From a candidate division KSB1 bacterium (GTDB taxonomy: Bacteria; Zhuqueibacterota; Zhuqueibacteria; Thermofontimicrobiales; Thermofontimicrobiaceae), in the NCBI GenBank assembly GCA_034506395.1, contig JAPDPQ010000019.1, positions 41,863 to 105,862 on the forward strand: a stretch of 64,000 nt of DNA. Reading direction: 5' to 3'. Position 1 is the stretch's first letter; each line of letters opens with the position of its first letter. The notes under the pieces were generated by a model. The model saw nothing but the letters and a program-made list of their open reading frames with translations. It had not been told where the DNA came from and did no database searches. A program made the translations under genes and the position numbers. This document shows, piece after piece, positions 45,065-55,591 of this stretch.

Positions 45065-46729
45065 ATGAACAACTATTTTGGTGCCGCAATCCTCGCGGTG
45101 TTTATCAGCAGCATCTGTTTTCAATTGCCACAATTGGTGGCTTCGAACCAAGCCGATCAGAGTGCTCAGTACAGCGTTGAACTAAAGTCATCAAATCTTC
45201 CAATTATCACTATTAGTACCAACGGCCAGCAGATTATTGACGAGCGCCGGATCCGAGCGCAGATGAAAGTGATCTACAATGGAGTTGGTCAGCGCAATAG
45301 CGTCTCTGACCCAGCCAATAATTATGATGGCTGGATCGCTATCGAGTTGCGGGGGAGCGCTTCGATCTCATATCCAAAGAAGAGCTATCGGTTGGAGACC
45401 CAGGACAGCAATGGCAATAATCTCAACGTTTCGCTCATCGGAATGCCGGCTGAAAATGATTGGGTCCTCTATGGCCCTTATGATGATCAATCGTTGATCC
45501 GCAATGTGCTGGCCTATAAACTTTCTAACGACATTGGAAGATATGCCAGCCGCACCCGGTTTTGCGAGCTGGTTCTCAACAATGATTATCGTGGCGTTTA
45601 TGTTTTGATGGAAAGGATCAAGCGGGATAAAAATCGGGTGGATATTTCCAAGTTGGATTCGCTGGACCGATCTGGGGATGCGGTGACGGGAGGATATATC
45701 ATTAAATTCGATAAAGTCGAAGGAGAAAACGTCGGTGGCTGGTGGTCGAATCGTGGCATTTTTTATCAATACCATTATCCCCGGGCTGATGCGATCTTCC
45801 CAGAACAGAAGGCCTATATCCGAAATTTTATGAACCAGTTCGAAACGGCCATGAGTCAGCCCGATATTGCCGATCCCAATTCCGGCTATCCGAAGTATAT
45901 CGATGTATCCTCATTTGTCGATCATTTTATCTTAAATGAATTCTGCAAAAATGTTGATGCCTATCGGATCAGCAATTTCATGTATAAGGATCGCGATCGT
46001 AAAGGCGGCAAGCTCTGTGAGGGTCCAATCTGGGATTTCAATCTCAGTTTCGGCAAGGCCTGGTACAAGGAAGATCTCTTTCGAGATGATGAATGGGAGG
46101 TGGACCATAATCACTATAAGCCCAATGATTGGCCGAAAGTGCCGTTTTGGTGGGAGCGATTGGGTCATGATCCCACTTTCGCGCAATTGGTGGAACAGCG
46201 ATGGCGAGAGCTCAGGGCTACCGTGCTCAGTCTGGATTATGTCTATCGGACGATTGACCTTTTAGTGGATACTTTGCGCGAGGCGCGGGTACGAAACTTT
46301 GAGCGCTGGCCCGAAACTGCCAAAGATCATGATTATGAAACAGAGATCCTGATGATGAAGCTCTGGCTCAATGATCGCGTCAACTGGATCGAAAAACATC
46401 TGGCGCAGTTAAGCGCCGTTCAAAGCCCGATCAGAGCAGACAACGTCCCAATTGAATTTGTGTTGGAACAAAATTATCCAAATCCATTTAATTCCACAAC
46501 CACCATCTGCTATCGGATTCCTCAGCCTGCCAAGGTTCAGTTGATCATTTTAAATATCCAAGGTCAGGAGATCGTGCGGCTTTTTGATGGATCCCAGCTC
46601 CCTGGACGCTATCAAATCTCATGGGATGGGAAAGACCACCGGGGCATGCCCATCGGCTCTGGAGTATATCTTTACCAGCTCCGTACCAATGAACTGACTT
46701 TAACCCAGAAGCTGCTATTAATTCGATGA
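45065..46729 (+). CDS. secreted CotH-kinase-family protein with sorting domain
   Basis: This 554-residue exported protein starts with a signal peptide (NNYFGAAILAVFISSICFQL) and carries a CotH domain (about 60-410): RGSASISYPKKSYRLE, FCELVLNNDYRGVYVLMERI, GGYIIKFDK and GPIWDFNLSFG. CotH proteins are atypical protein kinases in spore formers; in this phylum type they are common secreted proteins of unknown role. The C-terminus is a FlgD-Ig-type sorting domain (LEQNYPNPFNSTTTICYRIP to GVYLYQLRT), ending KLLLIR. I place the start at ATG 45065, at the signal peptide, rather than 44999, which lies inside the preceding hairpin. Confidence 0.87.
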   Translation: MNNYFGAAILAVFISSICFQLPQLVASNQADQSAQYSVELKSSNLPIITISTNGQQIIDERRIRAQMKVIYNGVGQRNSVSDPANNYDGWIAIELRGSASISYPKKSYRLETQDSNGNNLNVSLIGMPAENDWVLYGPYDDQSLIRNVLAYKLSNDIGRYASRTRFCELVLNNDYRGVYVLMERIKRDKNRVDISKLDSLDRSGDAVTGGYIIKFDKVEGENVGGWWSNRGIFYQYHYPRADAIFPEQKAYIRNFMNQFETAMSQPDIADPNSGYPKYIDVSSFVDHFILNEFCKNVDAYRISNFMYKDRDRKGGKLCEGPIWDFNLSFGKAWYKEDLFRDDEWEVDHNHYKPNDWPKVPFWWERLGHDPTFAQLVEQRWRELRATVLSLDYVYRTIDLLVDTLREARVRNFERWPETAKDHDYETEILMMKLWLNDRVNWIEKHLAQLSAVQSPIRADNVPIEFVLEQNYPNPFNSTTTICYRIPQPAKVQLIILNIQGQEIVRLFDGSQLPGRYQISWDGKDHRGMPIGSGVYLYQLRTNELTLTQKLLLIR

Positions 46730-46844
46730 AATTTTTTTATTGATAGCCCAAAACCCAGAGGCATGCCTGAATTTCTCAGCGGCAATTCGTTCATGAAGTT
46801 TCCATCTTAAGATTGCAAGCAAAATAGATTTTCGATGGCTGATA

Positions 46845-47405
46845 ATGGCTCAATCCACGGACAAAATTTTTATGTTTCATAAGCCGAAAGGCGTTGTGGT
46901 AACGCGGAAGGATGAGCACGGTCGCCGGACGGTTTACGATTGCCTGCCAAATTGGGTGTTGCAAGATGGTTGGGTGCCCATTGGTCGTTTGGATCGCGAC
47001 TCTCGGGGCATGCTTTTGTTCACACAAGATGGCGAGATCGTTGACCGTTTGACACGTCCCCATGCTTGTGCCAAGACCTACTTGCTCTGGGTGCGCGGTC
47101 GGGTGACCAATCAACATATCGCCATGATGAAAGCAGGAGTAATGGCTCAAGGTGAATTGCTAAAAGCCATTGAAATCCAGCTATTGGGGGGTGCCGGCCC
47201 CAAATCGCGCATTCAAATTGTGCTCGATGAGGGTAAAAATCGCCATCTTCGTCGAATGTTCAGTCAATTGAAAGATCCGCTTCGTGGGACTTCGCTCAAG
47301 GTCGTTGACCTCAAACGGATCGCAATCGGTTCAGTGAAATTGGATATCCCTTCCGGCGACTGGCGGTTTCTCACTTCGGCCGAGATCGACTCGCTCACCC
47401 GCTGA
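46845..47405 (+). CDS. rRNA pseudouridine synthase, RluE/RsuA family
   Basis: A 186-residue synthase with the catalytic motif GRLDRDSRGMLLFTQDG (nucleophilic Asp in RLDRDS), opening FMFHKPKGVVVTRKDE and the later EGKNRHLRRMF. Lack of an N-terminal S4 domain and the short length match RluE, which modifies 23S rRNA; RsuA-like or RluB-like activity is possible. There is no strong ribosome site before the ATG. Confidence 0.87.
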   Translation: MAQSTDKIFMFHKPKGVVVTRKDEHGRRTVYDCLPNWVLQDGWVPIGRLDRDSRGMLLFTQDGEIVDRLTRPHACAKTYLLWVRGRVTNQHIAMMKAGVMAQGELLKAIEIQLLGGAGPKSRIQIVLDEGKNRHLRRMFSQLKDPLRGTSLKVVDLKRIAIGSVKLDIPSGDWRFLTSAEIDSLTR

Positions 47406-47478
47406 CTATTCCTGCACCAGAATGCTGTATCAGGATTTCGTCAGTTAAAGTTGCAAAAATCGAAAGCCGTAGTTCCAG

Positions 47479-47510
47479 TGTCATTCTTGCCAATGCAGGA
47501 ATCCAGCTCC
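47479..47510. repeat. degenerate dispersed palindrome
   Basis: The sequence GTCATTC...GCAGGAATCCAGCTCC closely follows the common repeat GTCATTCCTGC...GCAGGAATCCAG, with a few changes. It is in the gap before the permease gene. Confidence 0.45.
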
Positions 47511-47646
47511 AAACTGTTATTATTCTCGAGCCAATCAGGCAATACCTCACCGCGCAGGCACAACGCTGCTCGAATACTTCTGGAATCGATCGAAAAGACT
47601 CGATTTTACTTAAACCTCATCCTTTCACCCGTGACCACATCTGACA

Positions 47647-48969
47647 ATGAAGAGACAAATCGGACTTACAACCGCCACTTCCATCGTTGTAGCCAATATG
47701 ATCGGTACTGGTATTTTCGTCACCACGGGATATATCGCAAAGCTGGTTCCTGGTCCAGCCTGGGTGATGCTCTGCTGGGCAATTGGCGGGTTCATCGCTA
47801 TCTGCGGTGCTTTATGTTATGGCGAGCTCTCTACAAGAATGCCTGAAGTGGGTGGAGAATATGTCTATTTGAAAAAATTATACCATCCCTTGCTCGGTTT
47901 TCTCACTGGCTGGACCAGCTTGATCGCGGGATTCTCAGCGCCGATCGCCAGTGCCGCCCTGGGTTTTTCCGCCTATGTCTTCGCTGGAATGAATATTCCA
48001 ATCACGGATCATCAACCGTTCCCACAAAAACTATGCGCTACTCTCATTATCCTGATCTTCACTCTGATCCATTACCTCGGAATAAAAATCGGTGCTAAAG
48101 TCCAGGTGCTTTTAACTGCCTTGAAAGTAATGATCATCTTGGGGCTGGCAAGTCTGGGCCTCTGGTTTGGAACCATCAGCCAATTGCCGCTCATGGAAGA
48201 ACCATTTGCCTCATTCAATGTGCTATCTTTTGGCACAGCGATTATGCTGGTGATGTTCGCATATAGCGGATGGAACGCCAGCAGCTATATCGCTGGCGAA
48301 CTAAAAAACCCCAGAAGCACCCTTCCCTGGTCTCTGGTTTTAGGAACGATTATTGTTATTTTTCTCTACCTCGCCATCAATGCTTTTGTACTAGCTATGC
48401 TGCCCTATTCTGAGCTCAAAGGAACAATTGCGGTGGTTCATGCGGCCGCTGTGAAAATCTTTGGCGACTGGATCAGCAATGGCATAAGCGCATTGGTGAG
48501 CATCTGCCTCCTGTCTTCGCTCAGCGCATTCATTATGGTTGGGCCAAGGGTCTATTTTGCCATGGCAAAGGATAAATTATTTTTCCCATTTGCCGACCAG
48601 ATTCATCCGCGCTATCAAGTCCCAGGAAGATCGATCGTCCTCCAGGGCGCAATTGCGGTCGCCATGGTACTGATCAGCCCATTGGAGCAATTGTTATTGT
48701 ATATCTCATTTGCGCTGAACATTTTTCCCTGGCTGGCAATCATTGGGTTGTTTATTGCGAGACGCAGAGGGATCGGTGAAGTGACAGCGGTCAGGGCGAC
48801 GGGATTCCCCATCGTTGCAATATTGTATCTGGGATCCAGCCTACTGTTGATGGGTATCATGTATCGGGCCCGGCCTATCGAATCCACAGCAGCACTGCTG
48901 ACCGTGCTGGCGGGGATTCCGTGCTATTTTATCTGGATAAAAATTGTGAATTGGAAAAAGCCCCTGTGA
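47647..48969 (+). CDS. APC-family amino acid permease
   Basis: A 440-residue inner-membrane transporter with about 12 hydrophobic segments. The N-terminal unwound-helix motif VANMIGTGIFVTTGYIA and the later MLVMFAYSGWNASSYIAGELKNP are typical of the amino acid-polyamine-organocation superfamily (LAT/CAT-like). It probably carries an amino acid by antiport or proton symport; the substrate is not predictable. The stop codon lies inside a hairpin shared with the convergent gene. Confidence 0.88.
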   Translation: MKRQIGLTTATSIVVANMIGTGIFVTTGYIAKLVPGPAWVMLCWAIGGFIAICGALCYGELSTRMPEVGGEYVYLKKLYHPLLGFLTGWTSLIAGFSAPIASAALGFSAYVFAGMNIPITDHQPFPQKLCATLIILIFTLIHYLGIKIGAKVQVLLTALKVMIILGLASLGLWFGTISQLPLMEEPFASFNVLSFGTAIMLVMFAYSGWNASSYIAGELKNPRSTLPWSLVLGTIIVIFLYLAINAFVLAMLPYSELKGTIAVVHAAAVKIFGDWISNGISALVSICLLSSLSAFIMVGPRVYFAMAKDKLFFPFADQIHPRYQVPGRSIVLQGAIAVAMVLISPLEQLLLYISFALNIFPWLAIIGLFIARRRGIGEVTAVRATGFPIVAILYLGSSLLLMGIMYRARPIESTAALLTVLAGIPCYFIWIKIVNWKKPL

Positions 48970-48994
48970 AAGAAGCTTTCCTCCACAAGGGCTT
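48958..48994. terminator. convergent terminator overlapping the APC stop codon
   Basis: AAGCCCCTGTG (48958-48968) pairs with CACAAGGGCTT (48984-48994) with one mismatch; on the minus strand CTTTTTCC follows. It ends the minus-strand subtilase-like gene and overlaps the last codons of the permease gene. Confidence 0.7.
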
Positions 48995-49008
48995 CAACCC
49001 ACCGCGTC

Positions 49009-52000
49009 TCACCGCACCAGTACCATCTTGTTGATGGCTTCAAAACCTGTGGTTGTCATTTTATAGAAGTAAATCCCGCTCCCCACCATGAGACCGCCAT
49101 CGTCACAGCCATCCCAAATAATCGAATAGCGGCCAGCCGGTCGTACTTCATCCATCAATCTCCGCACTGTTTGCCCCATGACATTCATCACTTCGATGGT
49201 CACTTTCGCTGATTGAGGCATCTCATAATGGATAATCGTCGCTGCATTGAACGGATTCGGTTGATTTTGACTTAAGTGCCATCGTTTCGGCAATTTTGAA
49301 CTCCGATCATCAATGGACGCAGCAATGATCGCTGGCGCATCATCAATAACGAGTTCGATCAATTTAAAATCGGTTGCACTCGGCACATTCAAACCGCTTC
49401 GTTCAAATAGCAAATCGATGTGCAAGTTTTGCTCTTGCAAAGATCGCCCTGCTGCAAAGGCCAAAATAATCTGATTCGATGTGCTATGAACTTCCATCAC
49501 GATATCAGGATTTTCACAGAGCGAACCAGAACAAAATTTCAAATTATCCGAGTCATACTGCAGTTTCAACCGACCCGAAAATGCTGGAGAAGAAAAATTC
49601 AGAATTAGAGGCACAAGCGTCATTGCATTCTCTTGTAGCAGTGGATCTTGGAGATGAACCGCTACGTTGGCCTGAGTCGATTCCTCCTCGGCTCGTCCCC
49701 AATTCCCTGTCACATCGCCATATAGGATGCCGAAATAGTCCTGATTGAACTGAGAACGCTGCAACGCGACATAGGAACGACCAGATGGCGCGCTCACCCA
49801 GTTCGAGTCGGTCATGACAAAATCGTGTGGCACAAAGGTCCAATCCCTGCCGATCGGAAATTGAGAATTTGTGCCGACAACCCGCTGCAAGATGTATGAG
49901 GCATCATAAGCTGAGACCTTTCCGTTCCCCGTGACATCTGCGGCAATTTTTTGATACGGGCTCAACTGTTTAACGCCCACCACATACTGAAGCGCAAATG
50001 AGGCGTCCAGCGGCGTAATGGCATCTCGGGAATCATTAGTTTTATTTGGCATCACCTGGTAGTTGCCGGAGTGAAGACCTAAAAATTTGTATCTGCCATC
50101 GCTGTCGCTGATAGCTTTCAGGTTCGATGCGCCAGATAGCAAGATCTCCGCATCGTTTACTGGCATCTGACTATTGGCATAGTAGCTGACCCGACCATCG
50201 ATATCCGCTATCGTGTAAATATGCAGATCGACAGGGACGAAACGGTTTGGCTCATCCAAATCATTGCTTGAGATGGCGATCGTGGCGGAGTAATAGCCAA
50301 TCCCCAGGGTATCGCCATTGACCACGGAATTGACCTGCAACTGGATAATTTGGCTGGCATCTGGCTGGAGCCTTCCCGCTGTTGGGCTCAGGGTGAGCCA
50401 TCCGAGCTCCACTCGCTCGCCAGCAACCATCACTTCGTCCAAGGCAATATCGGCATTGTCGCTGGCGACAACGTTGAACGCCAGCCGCACATTTGAATAT
50501 CCGCTGAATGCAGAAAGGTCGACGATCGTATAATACCAGGTGAAATCCTCCCATCTTCCAATATCCCCAAAGGTCCATAAAGTTTGCCAAGTCTTTCCAT
50601 CGTCGAGACTGATCTTGAGAAACAAGTCACCGTGATCGTAAGGGGAGACATGCCAATAATAACTACTCTGCCACCAAAAGCTAATCGAGGGAGTGCGAAC
50701 GGTCGAAAAATCCAAAGCCGGGCTAATTAGCCATTCGTTGAGGTTGATCCCCCAATAGCACACCGCGCTGTAATTGCCGGAGAAAACATAGCTCTGAGAA
50801 TCGATGGTCCAATGAGCCGGCTGAGTTCCACCGGGGCTACTTGGGCCATCGATTTTGGTCCAATTCGGTGGCGGGACAGTCCCACTTTCAAAGCCCTCAT
50901 AGAGCAAAATATCTCCGATCCGTTCGCTGTGATAAATCCCCCTCGGTTCTGTCTCGCCTGGCTTGGTCTTCCTCGCGATTTTTCCGAGCGGATTATTTGG
51001 ATTGTCCCCATAGCTATTCCCATTGTTTTTGCTCTTCGGAGAGCGAATGGCATCTGTTTTTTTGCTACCGTTGATGGACCATTTGGTCTGGTCAGAATCC
51101 ATCGGAAATCCCACCAAAGCTTCTGAGGCCATAGCTGCATTTGTCATCTGATTAGCGATGGTCATGGTCCTGGCACGCACCGCGAGGCTGAAATCAAGTG
51201 CGCTTCCTCCAACATTGCTGATCGTCATCGTCATGATAACTGATTGCCCGCGAATGAGATCGATGCGAAAGGAATCAGGAATCACCGAGATGGAGGGAGC
51301 TCCTCCCTTGACATAGTTGATCGCCTGGTAGGCATCGACCCGACCAAATCCTGAGGCTAAATCAAAATGGGGGTCGCCAACATCAAGAGACTGATCATTC
51401 AGTACCTTGGCTATCTGCGTGGCATGCAATCCTGGCGCTGCTTCACGGAGCAAGGCAGCAATACCAGCACTGTGCGCTGCCGCCGCAGAAGTTCCTATAA
51501 ACGGATTGCTGAAAAAACCAAGTTTTCCCACCTTGGTTTGCACCCCATCGATAGCCGCATGATCAGGTTTATTCCGTTCCAGAAATCGGATGGGGTTACC
51601 ATCGGCATCATATTGATAGATTCTCGCTGGTCCACGACTGCTAAAGCTTTCGATCGTGTCATAGTTGGTATCGGCAGCGTTGATGGCCGCAACCGCCAGG
51701 CAGTGTTCAGCAGCGCTATGACCAAAAATTGCTCCGGTGCCGCCAGTATATTCTTGCGGGGTCACATCCGTACCAAAGGCATAAAGCGTTATGCGCCGCG
51801 GTTGACCACGATATTTTTTCAGGCATAGATGCACGGTGATGCTGGAAGCTCGGGGATTCGTATAAGCAAGCATTTCGACAGGATCATCATCACCATCTTG
51901 CGTGTCTTCGCTGGAGGCCAATGTGGATTGCAACTTATCATCATACAGATAAAGATCGTAATCATCCCGCGCTTTGCTGAATTGATTATTCCATTGCACC

Positions 52001-53025
52001 ACAGCAGTGATTGTCGCCTTAGGGCCCAATTGAATATTCATGGTCTCATCCCCAGAGGCAAAATTATGCCAGCCATCATTGTCCCCATCCGAAAAATCCG
52101 CCTCATAATGATCCTGTTGCAGATCCCCAGCCGAGGTGATATAAACCACATTGAAATTTTCCACAAGATCATTTATTGTCTGCGCAATGATGCCATCCTC
52201 GAATACTGGTTCGAGTGGGTATATGATATCATCGCAGATCACGGTGCAACCAGCCTGTTGTAGCAATTTGATGTTATTGGAGAAATCTGTCTCGCTACTG
52301 CCCTTGTCCGCAAAGGCGAGCTGAGCACCTGGAGCAATATCATAAACGATCTCTAACATAGCTGTACCAGCATCCCCACCAAAACGATTATTGATAATCT
52401 CAATGGTTCGTGGTAAATCACCACTTGCCTGGGAATTAGCGACATGGCTGCATCCGTCCGAAAGAATCCCGATTTTTTGGCCGATACCAGAAACTTGAAA
52501 CGATCTTCTCGCTTGATCGGCTCGCAAAATGACATCCCCAGCGGTTACCACCTCTCCAGATTGCAAATACGGTTTCAAAACCGGCCGGATGTGAAATATT
52601 TGCTCAAGTTGTGCAATTTTTTCAAGCTGAGCCACTGGAATCCATCCCACGATCTGGTGATGATTCGAACTAATCGGCAAATGCTCTGTGCTCGCTTCGA
52701 TCTTGAATCCAAGTTGAACGAGCTGTTTCAGAAAAAAACCGGAAATTGCCGTCGTTCTCAATACCACATGCACCTGCTGCTGGTCGATTTGCAATAAGGG
52801 ACTCATTGGAAAGCCCGATAGATCATTTTGCCCTTCAAGCCCCTCAGATCGCCACCTCATGCATAGATCATAAATAGCCGTGTTCAGCTTATTCGCAGTT
52901 ACCATCGCCCTCAAACGACCGTCCTTGCTTGCTTGGGGAGAAATAAAAGTGAGATCCTGACCGAGCAGAGCTGATAGCCATGTGAACGACGCCAAAATCA
53001 ATCCAATAAACATTCGGGTCTTCAT
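49009..53025 (-). CDS. secreted subtilase-like multidomain protein with dockerin-like and cohesin-like regions and sorting domain
   Basis: This 1338-residue protein has a signal peptide (MKTRMFIGLILASFTWLSAL), a subtilisin-like domain (about 170-590) with Asp190 (ILSDG) and the Ser loop IGTSAAAAHSAG, but Ala219 (GDAGTAM) where GHGT would supply the catalytic His. Next come a MAM-like/choice-of-anchor region (about 705-870, starting LLYEGFESG), a carboxypeptidase-regulatory-like domain, two dockerin-like repeats (about 998-1050; ITPLDASFALQYVVG and GNGKVSAYDASYILQRVVG), a cohesin-like beta domain (about 1117-1215) and the sorting domain ending KMVLVR. I begin at ATG 53025, where the signal peptide starts. 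It may be a binding scaffold rather than an active protease. Confidence 0.82.
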   Translation of the reverse strand: MKTRMFIGLILASFTWLSALLGQDLTFISPQASKDGRLRAMVTANKLNTAIYDLCMRWRSEGLEGQNDLSGFPMSPLLQIDQQQVHVVLRTTAISGFFLKQLVQLGFKIEASTEHLPISSNHHQIVGWIPVAQLEKIAQLEQIFHIRPVLKPYLQSGEVVTAGDVILRADQARRSFQVSGIGQKIGILSDGCSHVANSQASGDLPRTIEIINNRFGGDAGTAMLEIVYDIAPGAQLAFADKGSSETDFSNNIKLLQQAGCTVICDDIIYPLEPVFEDGIIAQTINDLVENFNVVYITSAGDLQQDHYEADFSDGDNDGWHNFASGDETMNIQLGPKATITAVVQWNNQFSKARDDYDLYLYDDKLQSTLASSEDTQDGDDDPVEMLAYTNPRASSITVHLCLKKYRGQPRRITLYAFGTDVTPQEYTGGTGAIFGHSAAEHCLAVAAINAADTNYDTIESFSSRGPARIYQYDADGNPIRFLERNKPDHAAIDGVQTKVGKLGFFSNPFIGTSAAAAHSAGIAALLREAAPGLHATQIAKVLNDQSLDVGDPHFDLASGFGRVDAYQAINYVKGGAPSISVIPDSFRIDLIRGQSVIMTMTISNVGGSALDFSLAVRARTMTIANQMTNAAMASEALVGFPMDSDQTKWSINGSKKTDAIRSPKSKNNGNSYGDNPNNPLGKIARKTKPGETEPRGIYHSERIGDILLYEGFESGTVPPPNWTKIDGPSSPGGTQPAHWTIDSQSYVFSGNYSAVCYWGINLNEWLISPALDFSTVRTPSISFWWQSSYYWHVSPYDHGDLFLKISLDDGKTWQTLWTFGDIGRWEDFTWYYTIVDLSAFSGYSNVRLAFNVVASDNADIALDEVMVAGERVELGWLTLSPTAGRLQPDASQIIQLQVNSVVNGDTLGIGYYSATIAISSNDLDEPNRFVPVDLHIYTIADIDGRVSYYANSQMPVNDAEILLSGASNLKAISDSDGRYKFLGLHSGNYQVMPNKTNDSRDAITPLDASFALQYVVGVKQLSPYQKIAADVTGNGKVSAYDASYILQRVVGTNSQFPIGRDWTFVPHDFVMTDSNWVSAPSGRSYVALQRSQFNQDYFGILYGDVTGNWGRAEEESTQANVAVHLQDPLLQENAMTLVPLILNFSSPAFSGRLKLQYDSDNLKFCSGSLCENPDIVMEVHSTSNQIILAFAAGRSLQEQNLHIDLLFERSGLNVPSATDFKLIELVIDDAPAIIAASIDDRSSKLPKRWHLSQNQPNPFNAATIIHYEMPQSAKVTIEVMNVMGQTVRRLMDEVRPAGRYSIIWDGCDDGGLMVGSGIYFYKMTTTGFEAINKMVLVR

Positions 53026-53551
53026 AATTGGTACCTTCAATAAGATTATTGTTTTTTCTTTCAATTTTGGATTTCTTGCTCACAGATTCTTTTGAAGATT
53101 CCTTACCACTTGGCACATTAGCATCACGCCATTCGAATTGCGGAATCATCAAGATCTCCACTATGGATCTGTGAGCGGCAAGTCAATATCTCGATCATTC
53201 AAGAATTCAATCGTCCTTTAGAAAAGGCAACATTCGATTTTTAGCTAACTTTGAAATGGTTATTACTGCAAACATAACGCCAAACCGCTTCAAAATTAGC
53301 CAAATAAAATTATTGCATTTCTCCGCGCCATTCAATAAATTCGACATGAGACATTGTCCATACCATAAAAGTATTGCCACGAGCTTTTGGGAGATAAAAA
53401 TTTTTTGGTGCTTTTTCTATATTTCGTCGGTGACATAAAAGAACAATCTCCATTTTCGATTTGCAGGATATTTTTAAATCTGATTTGCTCACTGCTGGTT
53501 TGCGAAAAGAGTCATTTATCAGAAGAACAAATAGACCGAGAGGGATTGCCC
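53026..53551. other. divergent intergenic region before the heparinase-like gene
   Basis: An AT-rich region between divergent genes that must hold both promoters, but I cannot pick a convincing -35/-10 pair. The ribosome site AGGGA at 53541-53545 belongs to the next gene. The frame open from 53387 has no support upstream of 53552. Confidence 0.45.
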
Positions 53552-55510
53552 ATGCTCAACCAAACCTTAAAAGCGATGTTAATCATCATGCTGATTTGCT
53601 CCCTTGTAACTGTTGGTCACGCTCAGCGGATTCGGTCGATGCTCAGCCGAAGTTACCCAGTAAGCGAATTGCAGCGGATATTGACCTCTCAATCTGATTT
53701 TCATCCATTTCCGCGCTGGTCGGAGCGATCCGCCTGGAACAGCTTAGCCGAGCCCTTGCGAAAATTTCTCATCGAGCGAGGCGAGAATTATCTGAACTAT
53801 CAATGGCCCGCCCTCCCTGCCACGTTGTTCCTTGAATTTGCTCGCACCGGCAATCGGGAAAACTTCCAGCGTCAAGCCTTTGCGCGTCGGGATGCCCTAT
53901 GCCATCTGGTGCTGGCAGAATGCACCGAGGGCCGGCGTCGATTTCTGGATGATATCGTCAACGGCATCTGGGCCATCTGCGAGGAATCCTATTGGGGCGT
54001 CCCAGCCCATGTGGGAATGCAGAGGCAAGGCGTTGGTTTGCCAGATATTGCCGAGCCCACAGTTGACTTATTCGTCAGCGAAACCGGCGCATTATTAGCA
54101 TGGACCTATTACCTTCTTGGCGAAGAGCTGGATCGTGTTTCGCCTTTGATCAATCAGCGCATTTTAGCCGAAATAAATCAGCGATTACTCACGCCTTGCC
54201 GTGAGCGGCAGGATTTCTGGTGGATGGGATTTATTCCCGGCTTGACCATTAATAATTGGAACCCATGGATCAATTCCAATTGGCTTGCTGCAGTGTTGCT
54301 CACCGAAAAGAACCCAGGAAGACGCATCCAGGCGGTTGAAAAAATTATGCGGAGCCTGGATGTTTTCATCGACAGCTACCCGGATGATGGTGGCTGTGAC
54401 GAGGGGCCTAACTATTGGGGTCGCGCCGCCGCTTCCCTTTTCGATTGCTTAGAACTATTTTATCTTTCCAGCAACGGCAAAATCAACCTTTACAATCAGC
54501 CGCTCATCAAAGAAATGGCGCGCTTCATCTATCGCGTTCATATCGCCTATGATTATTATGTCAATTTTGCTGATGCCGCGGCAATCGTTTACCCAGAAGC
54601 CGATTTGATTTATCGCTTCGGAAAGCGGATTGGCGATCAAATTATGCAGGATTTTGCAGGCTATCTCGTTTCGCGCCGGGGCGAATTGAGACGATTATTG
54701 ACCAGCAGCATCGGCCGGCAACTGGCAGCTATCTTTAATTATGACTCGCTTCTGGCAGCAAATGCCACAGCTCCGTTATTGCGCGATGTCTGGCTGCCAG
54801 GCCATCAGGTGATGATCGCCAGATCTCTGGCCGGCTCTACCGCCGGATTATATGTGGCTGCTCAGGCCGGCCACAACGCCGAAAGCCACAACCATAACGA
54901 CGTGGGAAACTTCATTGTTTACATGAATGGTGTGCCTATGATCATCGATGTCGGCGTTGAATCTTACACCCGCAAGACATTTAGCGCCCAGCGATATGAG
55001 ATTTGGACAATGCAATCCGCTTATCATAATCTGCCCAGCATCAACGGCATCATGCAAAAAGACGGTCGACAATACGCTGCCAGAGACGTACTTTATTCCT
55101 CCAATGATAGCTATGCACAACTGAAAATGGATATCGCCAGCGCTTATCCAACTGAGGCGGGGATCAATTATTGGGTCCGCACCATCCGGCTCAATCGCAG
55201 CCAGGATATCACCATCACCGATGATTTTGATCTCAAGCTGGCCAGTGATAATATCCAGTTCACTCTGATGACCGCTGCCAGACCTGAGTTGCTTGCGTCC
55301 GGTCAGATCAAGCTCAATCATTCCATTGATCAGAGCTCGGCTCAATTGCATCTTTCTTTCGATGCTGATAAATTCAAAGCTGATTTTGAGATCATTCCGA
55401 TTAAAGATGACAATCTTAAACGAGTATGGGGACAACAAATCTACCGAATTTTATTGAAGAATATTGTGCCATTGTGGCGAGAGTCGATAAATGTTAAAAT
55501 CAGCCAGTGA
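53552..55510 (+). CDS. secreted heparinase II/III-family protein (polysaccharide lyase-like)
   Basis: A 652-residue exported protein with signal peptide LKAMLIIMLICSLVTVGHAQ, an N-terminal alpha/alpha toroid (about 30-370; WNSLAEPLRKFLIERG, DEGPNYWGRAAASLFDCL) and a beta-sandwich heparinase II/III domain (about 400-640; AGHNAESHNHNDVGNFIVYM and VPMIIDVGVESY), which carries the His residues that bind metal or take part in beta-elimination. Such enzymes cleave uronic-acid-containing polysaccharides. No sorting domain is present at its own end, but a stray one lies 82 bases downstream. The ATG at 53552 is set by the signal peptide and ribosome site. Confidence 0.87.
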   Translation: MLNQTLKAMLIIMLICSLVTVGHAQRIRSMLSRSYPVSELQRILTSQSDFHPFPRWSERSAWNSLAEPLRKFLIERGENYLNYQWPALPATLFLEFARTGNRENFQRQAFARRDALCHLVLAECTEGRRRFLDDIVNGIWAICEESYWGVPAHVGMQRQGVGLPDIAEPTVDLFVSETGALLAWTYYLLGEELDRVSPLINQRILAEINQRLLTPCRERQDFWWMGFIPGLTINNWNPWINSNWLAAVLLTEKNPGRRIQAVEKIMRSLDVFIDSYPDDGGCDEGPNYWGRAAASLFDCLELFYLSSNGKINLYNQPLIKEMARFIYRVHIAYDYYVNFADAAAIVYPEADLIYRFGKRIGDQIMQDFAGYLVSRRGELRRLLTSSIGRQLAAIFNYDSLLAANATAPLLRDVWLPGHQVMIARSLAGSTAGLYVAAQAGHNAESHNHNDVGNFIVYMNGVPMIIDVGVESYTRKTFSAQRYEIWTMQSAYHNLPSINGIMQKDGRQYAARDVLYSSNDSYAQLKMDIASAYPTEAGINYWVRTIRLNRSQDITITDDFDLKLASDNIQFTLMTAARPELLASGQIKLNHSIDQSSAQLHLSFDADKFKADFEIIPIKDDNLKRVWGQQIYRILLKNIVPLWRESINVKISQ

Positions 55511-55591
55511 GCAAAAATTGCTCGAACAAATGATTCGATCGAAAATGCTGAACTTATTTAAGCTGAAATATCGAACATAAACATCTTTATT

